Positions 44,514 to 54,228 are shown, numbered from the stretch's first letter. The stretch: 64,000 nt of DNA from Arthrobacter sp. GMC3 (GCF_002929305.1 NZ_PJIO01000001.1:186001-250000), one strand, 5' to 3'. The notes: generated from the sequence alone by a model not told the origin. Made by a program: numbers and translations.

Positions 44514-46925
44514 ATGAGAAATGACAAAGAACGCGGGGCCGGGTCCAGGACAAAAACCGGCGGAAAGAGCCGGCTTGGGGGAACCTTCCGGAATTGGCTT
44601 TTCAACACCGCCGGTGTGGCCGACACCGAGGACCTGGGTCAGCTGGCCGACAGTGCCGCGGCCCGTGCCGACGCCGCAGACCAGGATGCCAGCACGACTG
44701 TCCCCGAGCTTCTGACAGGCCTCCGCGCGACGCCTGAAAATGGAAAAAATCCCATCTGGACGGACCAACAACTCGAAGACTACCTATTCTGTGCCCGCAT
44801 CCTGGTCGCCGAATCCATGGACGTGACCCTCTTCGATACCCAGCTGCTGGCTGCCGCTAACATGATCCGCGGCACTGTGGTGGAGATGGACACTGGTGAG
44901 GGAAAAACCTTTGTCGGGGCCGTAGTAGCCGGAGCCCACGCCCTCAACGGACGGCGTGTCCACGTGCTAACCGTCAACGACTACCTGGCGCAAAGGGACG
45001 CCGAGTGGATGCGCCCGTTCTACGATTCGCTGAGTGTCACTGTCTCTTCCGTGAGCGCGGCCGTATCGCGACAAGAGCGCCAGCAGGCCTACCAAAGCGA
45101 TGTGGTGTACGTTTCCGTCAACGAGCTGGGCTTTGATGTGCTCCGCGACCGCACGGCCACGGCCCCCGCACAGCTCATGCTGCAACCCTTTGACGTGTGC
45201 ATTGTGGATGAGATCGATTCGGTGCTCGTTGACGAGGCCACGGTTCCTCTGGTCCTGGCCGGGCGCGCCCGCGCCGAACTCCAGAGTGTTGACGTGGCGG
45301 ACTTTGTCAGCGGCCTGAACCCGGACACCGACTACACGGTAGAAGCCGACAGGCGCAACGTCTCGCTCACCGACGCGGGGATTGATCGCGCGGAGGCGAG
45401 GTGGCCCGACGTCGAACTCTATTCAGCTGCCGGGACGCCACTTTTCTCCTCCATCAATGTGGCCCTGCACGCACAGGTGCTGCTGCAGCGCGACGTCGAC
45501 TACATTGTGCGCGACGGCCAAGCCCAAATCGTTTCCGATTCCCGCGGCCGGGTAGCCAGCATGCAACGTTGGCCTGATGGCCTGCAGGCGGCAGTGGAAA
45601 CCAAAGAAGGCCTGGTGAAAACCGAGCAGGGTGAGGTCCTGGACCAGCTGCTCGTGAAAGACCTCATCAAGTCATTCGCCAACGTCACCGGCATGAGCGG
45701 CACCGCCGTGGCCGTGGCCGAGTATCTGCGCACCAACTACCTGCTCGACGCCGGGCGGATCCCCTCACATAAAGCCTCCATCCGTGGTGACCGCCCGGAA
45801 CAGATTTATGCCACCGGCACCCAGCGCGACGCCGCAGTGGTGGCCGCAGCCATGGAGGCGCACGCCACTGGGCAGCCGGTGCTGATAGGTACCCACGACG
45901 TCGGGACATCGGAGCGGTTCGCTGCCCTGCTCACCGGCAACGGGGTGACCTGCCAGGTGCTCAACGCCCGCAACGACAGCCTCGAGGCCCAGATCATCGC
46001 CCAGGCTGGGCGCCTCAACGCCGTGACTGTCTCCACCCAGATGGCCGGCCGCGGCACCGACATTGTGCTCGGCGGAGCGGACCCGCATCGCGAGAATGCC
46101 GAAGCGGAGCATGCCGCGGTAGCCGCGCTGGGCGGGTTGCTCGTCATCATTGTGGGCCGCTTTTATTCGCGCCGCCTGGACGCGCAGCTTCGCGGGCGGG
46201 CCGGGCGCCAGGGTGATCCCGGGGCTAGCATCATCTTTTCCAGCATGGACGACCCCGCCGCAAACGGGCAGGAAACCCACGGGCTTGAGCTCAGCGATTC
46301 TGTTTCCGGGGCAACGGACGACGACGGCCTGGTTACCAAGGTGGGTGTGTCCACGCTGCTTGACCGGGCGCAGCGTTTATCCGAGCAGGAACGGTTTACC
46401 ACGCAGGAAAATTCGTGGAAATACAACGAACTCATCGCCTACCAGCGTCAGGTGGTGCTGACAGAGCGGAGCAAAGCGCTGCTTGAGGATGCTGCCGCCC
46501 TGGAGCCTTATGAGTTTGGCGACGCCGGAAGACTGGCCGAATTACGTCGCGTGCTGGCCGGGCAGGACCTCATTGAGGTGTGCCGGGCCATCCTGCTCTT
46601 TGAAATGGATGCTCACTGGAGTGACCATCTGGCCCTCCTGTCCGAGCAGCGGGCGGCCATCCATCTACGCGCCCTGGGCAGGCAGAACCCGCTGGATGAG
46701 TACCGCCGTGAAACGATTTTCGCCTTCGACGGCTTCCTAAACCGCGTGCACGACAGTGCGCGGGCCACCCTCCAATCACTGCCGGTAAAGGACGGGGCCG
46801 TGGATTTGGAGGCTGCCGGCATCCGCCGCGCGTCATCAACGTGGACGTACGTTGTCAACGAGGATCCCTTTGGCAGCCAGTCAGACCAGATTGTGAAATG
46901 GCTGCTGAAAAAGATGGGCAAATAG
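44514..46925 (+). CDS. secA2: Accessory secretion ATPase SecA2
   Basis: 803 residues, a SecA-type DEAD motor: Walker A TGEGKT at 127-132, preprotein-binding region, DEID Walker B at 232-235, and MAGRGTDIVLGG with QLRGRAGRQGDPG in the second ATPase lobe. The C-terminal zinc-binding tail of SecA1 is absent and the helical wing is short, matching the actinobacterial SecA2 that exports a subset of proteins without its own SecY. No obvious client is beside it; the wall protein upstream has an ordinary signal peptide. The start has no clear ribosome site. Confidence 0.9.
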   Translation: MRNDKERGAGSRTKTGGKSRLGGTFRNWLFNTAGVADTEDLGQLADSAAARADAADQDASTTVPELLTGLRATPENGKNPIWTDQQLEDYLFCARILVAESMDVTLFDTQLLAAANMIRGTVVEMDTGEGKTFVGAVVAGAHALNGRRVHVLTVNDYLAQRDAEWMRPFYDSLSVTVSSVSAAVSRQERQQAYQSDVVYVSVNELGFDVLRDRTATAPAQLMLQPFDVCIVDEIDSVLVDEATVPLVLAGRARAELQSVDVADFVSGLNPDTDYTVEADRRNVSLTDAGIDRAEARWPDVELYSAAGTPLFSSINVALHAQVLLQRDVDYIVRDGQAQIVSDSRGRVASMQRWPDGLQAAVETKEGLVKTEQGEVLDQLLVKDLIKSFANVTGMSGTAVAVAEYLRTNYLLDAGRIPSHKASIRGDRPEQIYATGTQRDAAVVAAAMEAHATGQPVLIGTHDVGTSERFAALLTGNGVTCQVLNARNDSLEAQIIAQAGRLNAVTVSTQMAGRGTDIVLGGADPHRENAEAEHAAVAALGGLLVIIVGRFYSRRLDAQLRGRAGRQGDPGASIIFSSMDDPAANGQETHGLELSDSVSGATDDDGLVTKVGVSTLLDRAQRLSEQERFTTQENSWKYNELIAYQRQVVLTERSKALLEDAAALEPYEFGDAGRLAELRRVLAGQDLIEVCRAILLFEMDAHWSDHLALLSEQRAAIHLRALGRQNPLDEYRRETIFAFDGFLNRVHDSARATLQSLPVKDGAVDLEAAGIRRASSTWTYVVNEDPFGSQSDQIVKWLLKKMGK

Positions 46926-46994
46926 CTTCACCCGGCGGCCAACGCGGAGAATACTTGAAGGGCAGGGGCGCCAATTCACCAGGAGGTGGGCTCC

Positions 46995-47585
46995 ATGGCC
47001 AAACTCGTCTACACGGCAATATCTTCACTTGACGGCTATGTTGCGGACGCGGCCGGCAACTTCGACTGGAGCATGCCGGACCAAGAAGTCCACGCCTATG
47101 TCAACGATTTGGAACGGGACATCGGCACCTACCTCTACGGGCGGCGGCTCTACGAGGTCATGAAGGTATGGGAACCCTTCCGCGGGCAGCCTGGCCACAC
47201 ACCGGAATTTACGGACTTTGCCAACATTTGGTGTCAGGCCCAAAAGGTTGTTTATTCAACAACACTCCGCGAGGCAACAACAGAGAAGACACGGATTGAG
47301 CCGGTCTTCGATGTTGACGCCGTCCGCCAACTCAAAGCGGAGGCCACCCAGAACTTGTCAGTGGGCGGGGCCGAGCTGGCAGGCCAGGCCTTAAAAGCTG
47401 GCCTGGTGGATGAAATTCACTTGTTTCTTTCGCCGGTGATCATTGGCGGCGGCAAACGGTCCCTGCCCGACGGCGCCCGCTCCCCGCTGGAACTGCTGGA
47501 CCAGCGGGACTTTGGAAACGGCGTCGTCCACCTTCACTATGCGGTGAATGCCGGTCGGGGAACTACCCAGCCGGTCGAATCATGA
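46995..47585 (+). CDS. Dihydrofolate-reductase-fold protein (RibD C-terminal domain type)
   Basis: 196 residues. The N-terminus KLVYTAISSLDGYVADAAGNFDW is the RibD_C/DHFR-like start, with the NADPH-binding LSVGGAELAGQAL and VIIGGGKRSLPDG near the end. Stand-alone proteins of this type are putative NADPH-dependent reductases of pteridine or other substrates. AGGAGG lies 8 nt before the ATG at 46995; a GTG 9 nt upstream overlaps that site and is rejected. Confidence 0.85.
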   Translation: MAKLVYTAISSLDGYVADAAGNFDWSMPDQEVHAYVNDLERDIGTYLYGRRLYEVMKVWEPFRGQPGHTPEFTDFANIWCQAQKVVYSTTLREATTEKTRIEPVFDVDAVRQLKAEATQNLSVGGAELAGQALKAGLVDEIHLFLSPVIIGGGKRSLPDGARSPLELLDQRDFGNGVVHLHYAVNAGRGTTQPVES

Positions 47586-47591
47586 GTGACT

Positions 47592-48515
47592 TTATTGCTT
47601 CCATTTGTTGATGCGGTAGGAGTTGGCGAGCAATTCGAGCGTGCCGGGGTTCGCATCCCAGTAGCTCTTGTGGCCGCTGATACCCATCCGCTGCGGCGTT
47701 CCCCACGGTGTCACGGAGAAAAGGTTAACCGCTTGGATATCCTCTCCCGCGGCCGTTTTGCAGCTGAATTGCACCACGACGGCGAGTCCGCGCCTAAATT
47801 CCCGGGTTTCCGGGGCGCTGGAGGTGAAGTCGGAGGCGCATTTGTGGCCCACCAAATTCTTCGGCAGGTCAGCTGTGGGGGTGCTGGCGAGCTTGTCTTG
47901 TATGGCCTGGATAGCGGCCTTCACGGTCGCCGGATCGGTACCGAACTTGCCCTCGTCCGTTTCGGCGAAGAAGGCAAAGGCCAGGGAGATTCCGTCGGCA
48001 TCCTTCTCTTCGGTGCCCTGGGCTACCTGCTGCATCTCCTTGCCCGTGTCCGGATCCGTGGTGAGGCCGAAGGTGCCGTCGTAGCTCCATGACGCGAGGC
48101 GCTGGAACGAGGATTCGCCGGTGATGAACATGGCGAACCGCGGGTCTCCATCCGCCGGAACGTTGCTGGAACCTTTGTACTGATCCCAGCCGGGGGGCAG
48201 CGCTACGGCCCCCGCGGGCAACACACCAGTACTCGTAGCTGTGGGAGAAGAGTCCGCACCAGCCTCAAGCGATGGTGAACTCTGCGCCGTTTGGCCCGTG
48301 GTCGCTGTGGGGGCAGGCTGGGCGTTGACTGCGAGTTTCGTCATGGCAGGGATGACCCAGACAAACAGTGCCACCAGGCCCAGCACCACAACAACAGCAA
48401 CGGCGCCGAACACAATGGCCAGTGTTTTGCGATTGGAGGACCCGGGCTGGGGAGCAGGGGTGCCCGGTACTGGAAGGTTGTTGGGAGGCTGCGGCGCCCC
48501 GTTGTAATTGCTCAT
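47592..48515 (-). CDS. Single-span membrane-anchored protein of unknown function
   Basis: 307 residues: about 28 Pro/Asn-rich cytosolic residues (SNYNGAPQPPNNLPVPG), one membrane span (about 32-56), an Ala/Thr/Ser/Pro-rich linker, then a folded extracytoplasmic domain of about 190 residues with two cysteines near its end. The ATG at 48515 follows GAAAGGG by 12 nt; an upstream extension is not gene-like. Not recognised; the layout matches secreted or surface-displayed actinobacterial proteins. Converges with the RibD-like gene, 6 nt apart. Confidence 0.6.
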   Translation of the reverse strand: MSNYNGAPQPPNNLPVPGTPAPQPGSSNRKTLAIVFGAVAVVVVLGLVALFVWVIPAMTKLAVNAQPAPTATTGQTAQSSPSLEAGADSSPTATSTGVLPAGAVALPPGWDQYKGSSNVPADGDPRFAMFITGESSFQRLASWSYDGTFGLTTDPDTGKEMQQVAQGTEEKDADGISLAFAFFAETDEGKFGTDPATVKAAIQAIQDKLASTPTADLPKNLVGHKCASDFTSSAPETREFRRGLAVVVQFSCKTAAGEDIQAVNLFSVTPWGTPQRMGISGHKSYWDANPGTLELLANSYRINKWKQ

Positions 48516-48642
48516 GAAAGTGTAAGACCCTTTCGAAGGTATTTGCGCCGCCAAGAACTAGTGGCACACGGGCGCCACTACCAAGGGTAACGGAAACAGA
48601 ACTTTGCCCTAAAAGCGCCTAAGGTGTCCGAACGGCAGTGGA

Positions 48643-49395
48643 TCAGGGTGTCAATAGCCCCCACAGTATGTATGCGGAGGCAGCCGCAGAGCCGGCGATA
48701 ACCACCGCGAACCCGCTCAGCCACACCCAGGATGGGGCGCCCGTGGATCGAGCCAGAATGTAGGCGTCAGAGCTGGCGAGCTGATCGCGGCGACGTGTAT
48801 GGACGGAGGCCACCTTGAAGAAGTCCCGCACCGATCCCACACCGAGGGCAACACCCAGGGCCAGCACCACATAGCTGACGGTGCGCGGATCGGCAAACAT
48901 CACCAAGGCTTGGGCTACGGCAGCGCTGACAAGGGCCACCAGGATCCCGGTGAAATTGCGCAGGAAGATCAAGGCCACAAGCAAGATGAGCGCACCGATG
49001 GAAGCGGCAGCCCCGGCCCAACCTGAAGAGACCGACCACACCAGTGCGAGGCCAACCACTGCGGGTGCCGGGTAGCCCCAAAATCCTGACCAGGTGGCGC
49101 CAAAGCCGCGGCGGCCGCTGCTGACCAGTTGGCCCGAATGGTCCAGCCCGATCTTCAGGCCGTGAATGAACCGGCCGGTCATGAGGGCCGCGAAGGCGTG
49201 GCCGAGCTCGTGCACAAAAGTTACGTACAGGCCAAACCAACGCCAGGTGGCCCGCGGAATGCTCAGCACAACGGCGGCGGCCAGGATGCCCAACAGGACC
49301 AGCGGAGGGACGGCGGGTGCGTCGGTGCGGACAAAGCCGGAAAGAACAGCCTGCCACCAGGTGGCCACGGCGTTAAGGGGTTGATCAGTCATCAC
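48643..49395 (-). CDS. M50B-like membrane metalloprotease family protein
   Basis: 250 residues with six or more hydrophobic segments. The zinc motif HELGH is at 62-66 inside a membrane span, and WGYPAPAVVGLAL matches the second conserved block of M50B-like proteins. There is no PDZ domain. The GTG start at 49395 has TAGGCT 7 nt before it (leaderless pattern); the adjoining ATG 3 nt later is the alternative. Whether it cleaves substrates is not known for this group. Confidence 0.8.
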   Translation of the reverse strand: MMTDQPLNAVATWWQAVLSGFVRTDAPAVPPLVLLGILAAAVVLSIPRATWRWFGLYVTFVHELGHAFAALMTGRFIHGLKIGLDHSGQLVSSGRRGFGATWSGFWGYPAPAVVGLALVWSVSSGWAGAAASIGALILLVALIFLRNFTGILVALVSAAVAQALVMFADPRTVSYVVLALGVALGVGSVRDFFKVASVHTRRRDQLASSDAYILARSTGAPSWVWLSGFAVVIAGSAAASAYILWGLLTP

Positions 49396-49482
49396 TCACG
49401 GAAGCCTATGCGAAAACGCTGAGGACTTCGCCCACCGTGAAATCCCTTGCGCATGGTCTTCCTCGGAGGTTGTGTGGAACAC

Positions 49483-50487
49483 ATGGCAAATATTTTGGTA
49501 CTTGGCGGCACCGGATGGTTGGGTCGAATCGTCGCCGAAAAAGCCCTTTCCGCCGGGCATTGCGTCACTGCGCTTGCCCGCGGCCAGACTGGCGATTTCC
49601 CGGCGGGGGTGTCCGCCGTCGTGGGCGACCGGGACGCTCCGGGGGTCTACGCCCCATTGGCCGGAACGCGCTGGGACCTGGTGGTGGAGCTAACCCGTAT
49701 CCCGGCCCATGCCGGCCCTGCGGTACAGACGATCCAAGCGGAAGATTGGGTTTTCGTTTCCAGCTGCTCGGTCTACGCGAACCATTCTGTGCCCGGTGAA
49801 GGAGAAGAAGTTGCGCTCCTGGAACCCCTTGACTCGAGTGCCGACTACACGACTGAACTCTACGGTGAGGCGAAGTCGGCGTGCGAGAAGCTGACGGTAC
49901 AGGCGCGCGGGGGACGGGCGTTGATGGTGCGTCCTGGCCTGATTGGCGGGCCGGGCGATCCTTCCGGACGGAGCACGTATTGGCCCTTGCGCTTGGCTGA
50001 TGCCCGTGAACCAGTGTTGCTGCCGCAGGACGACGGAGACTACCGCCAGTCCGTCCAGATCATCGATGCACGGGATCTGGCTGCCTTCATTCTCACCGCC
50101 GGGCTGGCCGGGCGGACCGGCGCAGTGAACGCGGTGGGTGCCAGTATCCCGCTCGATGAGGCGTTGCTTGCCGCGCAGGCGGCCGCCGGGACGGAACCGG
50201 CCCTGGTACGCTACCCGCTGAGCCGTATGGCCGACGACGGCGTTGCTCCCTGGAGTGGGCCGCGTTCCCTGCCGCTGGTATTGCCTCCGGGGCCCGAGCA
50301 TGCCGGATTCGCGCGACGCTCGGACGCCATGGCACTGTCGCTGGGATTGGAGCGCAGATCCTTGGAAGAATCGTTCCGGGACATCATCGCCTTCGATGAG
50401 CCATGGGACGGGAGGCAGCTGGCCTCGGGGTTGAGCGCGCCGGACGAAGCCGCACTGATGCGGCTGCAGGTAGGCTGGAAAGCGTGA
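49483..50487 (+). CDS. NAD-dependent epimerase/reductase-like protein
   Basis: Extended SDR-type protein of about 334 residues, with GGTGWLG at residues 8-14, then VFVSSCSVYANHS and YGEAKSACEK (catalytic Tyr and Lys) and a variable C-terminal substrate domain. Fits the RmlD/isoflavone-reductase-like group. The ATG at 49483 begins exactly at the Rossmann strand; an in-frame GTG at 49474, closer to GGAGG, is a real alternative. The next small gene overlaps its stop (GTGA). Substrate unknown. Confidence 0.82.
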   Translation: MANILVLGGTGWLGRIVAEKALSAGHCVTALARGQTGDFPAGVSAVVGDRDAPGVYAPLAGTRWDLVVELTRIPAHAGPAVQTIQAEDWVFVSSCSVYANHSVPGEGEEVALLEPLDSSADYTTELYGEAKSACEKLTVQARGGRALMVRPGLIGGPGDPSGRSTYWPLRLADAREPVLLPQDDGDYRQSVQIIDARDLAAFILTAGLAGRTGAVNAVGASIPLDEALLAAQAAAGTEPALVRYPLSRMADDGVAPWSGPRSLPLVLPPGPEHAGFARRSDAMALSLGLERRSLEESFRDIIAFDEPWDGRQLASGLSAPDEAALMRLQVGWKA

Positions 50488-50783
50488 CCTCGCCCATAGC
50501 TACGCCCCCTCGTTTTCAACTCACCCTGCATAAACCGTGGCTGGGATGGTTTCCCAAGCCGACGGTGGTGGTCAACGGCGTGGCCCAACCAACCCAGTGG
50601 GGAACCCGCAACTGGAAGGTTCCGGGGGAAGGGGCCGCCACGGTCACCATTTTCCTCTTCAACCGGATGTGGAAGTTTGGCGAAGTGACTTTCGTTGCGG
50701 AACCCGGCACCTCCTCATCCCTGGTCTATTCGGCACCCTGGCTCCCGTTCCTGCCGGGCAAAATCGGCCCAGACAAAACATGA
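50484..50783 (+). CDS. Small conserved-type protein of unknown function
   Basis: 99 residues, GTG start overlapping the epimerase stop by GTGA. Two half-similar beta-rich parts are visible (LTLHKPWLGWFPKPTVVVNG and ATVTIFLFNRMWKFGEVTFV), with many aromatic residues and no signal peptide; the end is hydrophobic (SAPWLPFLPG). It overlaps the following SGNH remnant by ATGA, so all three genes are translationally coupled. Not recognised beyond this. Confidence 0.55.
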   Translation: MTSPIATPPRFQLTLHKPWLGWFPKPTVVVNGVAQPTQWGTRNWKVPGEGAATVTIFLFNRMWKFGEVTFVAEPGTSSSLVYSAPWLPFLPGKIGPDKT

Positions 50784-50989
50784 ATCCGGGCGCGCAGCCC
50801 ATTCAGGTGTGCTTTGTCGGGGACTCGTTCGTGGCCGGAATCGGCGACGAAACTGCGCTGGAACAGCATCCGGTATGGCGTCAGCAAGTTCTTGAAGGCG
50901 ATGGCGCCCATCCGCGCGCTGAGGGCTACACAGCACTATGTGAGCTGGTAGCCCCAGCGTGGGACAGCTGGCTTACCTCGGCGAGCTAG
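50780..50989 (+). pseudogene. Internally deleted SGNH/GDSL hydrolase remnant
   Basis: A 69-codon frame that starts like an SGNH esterase (VCFVGDSFVAGIGDETAL, block I with the nucleophile Ser) and after about nine residues continues like its C-terminal end (GDGAHPRAEGYTALCELV, block V with catalytic His). Family members are roughly 200 residues; blocks II and III with the oxyanion Gly and Asn are absent. The frame is kept across the junction near 50862-50880, so this is an in-frame internal deletion of more than 100 codons. It cannot be an active hydrolase. Still coupled to the upstream gene by ATGA. Confidence 0.75.
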
Positions 50990-50995
50990 AGCAGG

Positions 50996-51898
50996 CTAGC
51001 GAACGGCGAGAAGCTCACTGAGCAGTTCGCCGTCGTCGACCATCAGGCCCCGCGAGGTGAACCAGGCGCACATGTTCTTGCAGTCCCTGGCCAACAGCTC
51101 CACAGCTTGCAAGTTTCCGGCAAGGTCCACCAACTGCGGTAGGTCGATGATCACCAACCGATCTCCGGCAGCCAGGACGTTGTAGGGGGAGAGATCGCCG
51201 TGGGCGTAGCCCATCCGGGCGAAGGCGTTCATGGCTGCAAGCATCTGCTCCCAGTAGCCTTGAAGCCGTGCCGGACTCGGGTGAACTGTCTGCAAACGCG
51301 GCGCCGCAACACCTGGATTCTCCGGGTCCTCGATGAACTCCATCATGATCTCGGTGCCGGAAATCTGCACCGGATATGGCACGGGTATGCCATATTCATG
51401 GGCCATTCGCAGGTACGTCCACTCGGCGCTGGCCCAGCGGGCGGCCTCCACCTCGCGGCCGTAGGTGCTGCCGTTCTTGATGGCACGGGCATCGCGTGAG
51501 CGCCGGACGGTCCGCCCCTCCGTGTATGCGGAGGACCTGTGGAACAGGCGCTGCTCGGCGGACCGGTAGCGTTTGGCTGCCAGGATAGCGCTGCGGGACT
51601 CGGTGGCGCGTTCAACGAGGAAAACGTCCGCCTCCTTGCCAGTCTTGAGGACGCCTAGATCGGTGTCGATGGCAGCGGCGTCCTCAATAACGAACTCGGG
51701 GTAAGGTGTGGGGCCGCGCATGAGTTTTTCCAGCTCGGGCCAGGTGGACCAGCGCTGATTCTCGGCGAGGGAATCGTCTAGAACGTTCCAGTCAGCTTGC
51801 TCGCGGCGCGGTCCGCGGCTCCCGTTTTGGGCACGACGGCGCTGGGAGGAATTGCGGGAGGGTGTTTCGAAGTGCTGGTGGTCAGCAGAATACTTCAT
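50996..51898 (-). CDS. RIO-family serine protein kinase
   Basis: 300 residues. The RIO1-like kinase core shows a short nucleotide loop GKEADVFLV (near residue 87), an invariant-type lysine in AAKRYR, the catalytic loop HGDLSPYN (233-240) and the metal-binding IIDLPQ segment. The first 45 residues are basic and unstructured (SSQRRRAQNGSRGPRR), suggesting RNA or ribosome contact, consistent with the ribosome-biogenesis role of RIO kinases in other domains; the bacterial role is not established. The ATG at 51898 follows AGGAG by 11 nt. Confidence 0.85.
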   Translation of the reverse strand: MKYSADHQHFETPSRNSSQRRRAQNGSRGPRREQADWNVLDDSLAENQRWSTWPELEKLMRGPTPYPEFVIEDAAAIDTDLGVLKTGKEADVFLVERATESRSAILAAKRYRSAEQRLFHRSSAYTEGRTVRRSRDARAIKNGSTYGREVEAARWASAEWTYLRMAHEYGIPVPYPVQISGTEIMMEFIEDPENPGVAAPRLQTVHPSPARLQGYWEQMLAAMNAFARMGYAHGDLSPYNVLAAGDRLVIIDLPQLVDLAGNLQAVELLARDCKNMCAWFTSRGLMVDDGELLSELLAVR

Positions 51899-52039
51899 GG
51901 GTAAATCGACTCCTGTGGAAGGATGTGGCAATGATTTGGGCGCAGGAAACTGAGCGAACAATCATGGGGTCCTCCTTAGAGTCGATTTCGAAGCTGGCCA
52001 ACAGGCCACTGTTATCTCATCACGGGTTCTGTTGCGCTG

Positions 52040-52750
52040 TCAACGGCGGGTGGAACGCTCAGGTATTCCGCCCCACCGGCCCCAGCCGTAAACGGCCAGG
52101 ACCGCTTGGGCCAGGTAAATGAAAATCAGCACCGACCCCTGGGCCGCCAGAGTGGTGCCAGCAATCGAGACCAGTGCGGCGGCCGCGATCAGGAACCACG
52201 CCCAGCGAGAACGGTTGGCCAGTCCCAGCAGCCCAGCTGCGAGGAACCCGCCAAGGAAACCGCTGACAAACATTGGGGTGAGGGGGATCTGAAGATTGGG
52301 GCCGCTCCCGCTGGCATTTAAGATCAGCACGGGGATCAGATTTGCAGCGGCAAAGATCACCGCCACCAGTAGGGGAGGCACCAGAGTGTCAGGTGTGAAG
52401 CGGCGAAGCGAAACATCACGGGTAAGAGGCTGTGTTTCGGGCGCCTTTCTGAACCAGAGCAGGCCATAAACACTCACGGCGGCACCCACCAGGGGCGGTA
52501 TCCAGGAACCCACAATGTAGAGGGTGACAATAGCTGCCGAGGAGAGAAAATCCACCGGCACGGCGAAGGTGCCCGCGAGCAGGGACATGGCGAAGGACCC
52601 AATGGCCAGCCACCAGCCCAGTTCGCTGCGCCGGGCCAGCAACGCCAAGGCGGCGCACATGATCAGGGCGCCAAGGATCTTCAACCCCAAGGCGACGATG
52701 CTCAAGCTGCTGCCTACGGGGCCAAACAAAATCTCGCCAAGTCCATTCAT
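52040..52750 (-). CDS. Multi-span membrane protein
   Basis: 236 residues with about seven hydrophobic segments and short loops; the longest polar stretch is RKAPETQPLTRDVSLRRFTP in the middle. The end (IYLAQAVLAVYGWGRWGG) faintly recalls the last span of PnuC-type vitamin transporters, too weak to name it. Its ATG overlaps the stop of the PLP-decarboxylase gene (ATGA), so it is the last gene of the MFS-decarboxylase-membrane operon. Confidence 0.55.
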   Translation of the reverse strand: MNGLGEILFGPVGSSLSIVALGLKILGALIMCAALALLARRSELGWWLAIGSFAMSLLAGTFAVPVDFLSSAAIVTLYIVGSWIPPLVGAAVSVYGLLWFRKAPETQPLTRDVSLRRFTPDTLVPPLLVAVIFAAANLIPVLILNASGSGPNLQIPLTPMFVSGFLGGFLAAGLLGLANRSRWAWFLIAAAALVSIAGTTLAAQGSVLIFIYLAQAVLAVYGWGRWGGIPERSTRR

Positions 52751-54228
52751 GGTTCACCTCTAGGCTCCGGTTCAACCAGTCCGGCCAACAATTCGGTGAG
52801 CAGCCATTCCGCAACAGTGCTTGGCAGGGCCTCAACCAGCGCCAAGACCGGGGCCATGGACTGCGGCAATCCGCGCCCGTCCAGGCCCAATGCGCCAAGA
52901 ATTTTACGGGCCGTTTCCGAATCCCTGATAAGTGCCGATGAGTCTCCCAAAAGGCCGGCCATGGGCCCATCTGCTGCCGCCAGCACCTGCTCTGGATCGA
53001 TGCCCGGCACCCCGCGGACCTCATCGCCGGCACGGGCCATGGCCGTGACAAGTTCTGCCAGGCGAGATTCGGTGACGGGCGTGATGGTCAAGTGAGTGGT
53101 TCGTGGCAGGACCGAGCCGTCGCTCTGGGTAAAGGACGGCTGCAGCTGGGCGGTGAATCCGTGGGTTTTGAGGCGGTCCGCCCAGTGGTGGGGGTCGATC
53201 CGGCGGTCTCCCGGGACGGCGGCATCAACGGCCACGGCAAAGAGTGGGCCCGTGGGCTCCCCAACAACACGCAAACCCTCGATTCCCCCCACTGCCGCCA
53301 AGAGCGCTTTGGTGGATCGGTGACAGGAGGCCGCCAGATCCGCAAAGCCGGCCGTGCCCAGAAGCTTGATGATGGCCCAAGCGGCGGCCAAGGGTCCCGC
53401 GGACTTGGAACCGAGTAGCGTCGGGTTCACCACGGGATACCCGGGCCAGGAGGTCGTCGCAAAATATTGGGACCGCTGGCGGTCCCTTCCCCTGGTCAGC
53501 AGCACCGATGCGCCCTTGGGGGCGTACCCATATTTATGCAGGTCGGCGGAAATGCTGGTCACACCGGGAACCCGAAAGTCCCAGTCGGCGAGCCCCGGCC
53601 AGAAGGGGAGAACCAGCCCGCCAATGCAGGCATCAACATGACAATCTATGCCTCTTGACGCCGCGGAGGCGGCAATCTGCGCCACAGGATCCATAGCAGC
53701 GTGCGGGTAGGAGGGAGCTGAGGCCACCACAAGGGCGACGTCGGGGCCCATCGCCGCTGTCATGGCAGCAACGTCAGCGTGCCCTTGCGCGTCGACCGGG
53801 ATCAGCTCAAGGGTGAGCCCGAAGTAGTGTGCGGCCTTATGGAAGGCGGCATGAACCGACGCCGGGGCCAATAGCCGAGGCGTGCCTGCGCCCCGAAAGT
53901 TCTCCCGCGCTGTCTTGACCGCCAGCATGCAACTTTCCGTGCCGCCGCTGGTGACGGTACCCACCACGTCGTCGTCCCCGCCCAGCAGGGTGCGCATGAA
54001 TCCGAGGACCTCGCGCTCCATGACGGCGATCGAGGTGAAAGTGGTGGGGTCCAGGCCGTTGAGCGGTTGGACCGCCAACATGGCTGCCGCCGCAAGTTCG
54101 TCAACCGCGGCCAGCCCCGAATCATAAACGTAGGAAAGTACCTTTCCGCCATGGGTGGGGGCGTCAGCTTCGCGGAGTCTGGCCAGCTCGCTGAGAATTT
54201 CTTCGGGGTTGGCGGCAAACGGGATCAT
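52747..54228 (-). CDS. PLP-dependent decarboxylase / sphingosine-phosphate-lyase-like enzyme
   Basis: Fold type I group II decarboxylase family, 493 residues. Cofactor contacts are clear: SGGTESCMLAVKTAREN near residue 95, HVDACIGG (pyridine-nitrogen Asp) near 198, and the Schiff-base lysine in SADLHKYGYAPKG near 231. Relatives include lyases of long-chain phosphates and amino acid decarboxylases; the HVDACIGG/HKYGYAPKG wording is closest to the sphingosine-phosphate-lyase group. Overlaps the upstream MFS gene and the downstream membrane gene by ATGA. The substrate might be what the MFS protein carries (inference). Confidence 0.82.
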   Translation of the reverse strand: MIPFAANPEEILSELARLREADAPTHGGKVLSYVYDSGLAAVDELAAAAMLAVQPLNGLDPTTFTSIAVMEREVLGFMRTLLGGDDDVVGTVTSGGTESCMLAVKTARENFRGAGTPRLLAPASVHAAFHKAAHYFGLTLELIPVDAQGHADVAAMTAAMGPDVALVVASAPSYPHAAMDPVAQIAASAASRGIDCHVDACIGGLVLPFWPGLADWDFRVPGVTSISADLHKYGYAPKGASVLLTRGRDRQRSQYFATTSWPGYPVVNPTLLGSKSAGPLAAAWAIIKLLGTAGFADLAASCHRSTKALLAAVGGIEGLRVVGEPTGPLFAVAVDAAVPGDRRIDPHHWADRLKTHGFTAQLQPSFTQSDGSVLPRTTHLTITPVTESRLAELVTAMARAGDEVRGVPGIDPEQVLAAADGPMAGLLGDSSALIRDSETARKILGALGLDGRGLPQSMAPVLALVEALPSTVAEWLLTELLAGLVEPEPRGEP

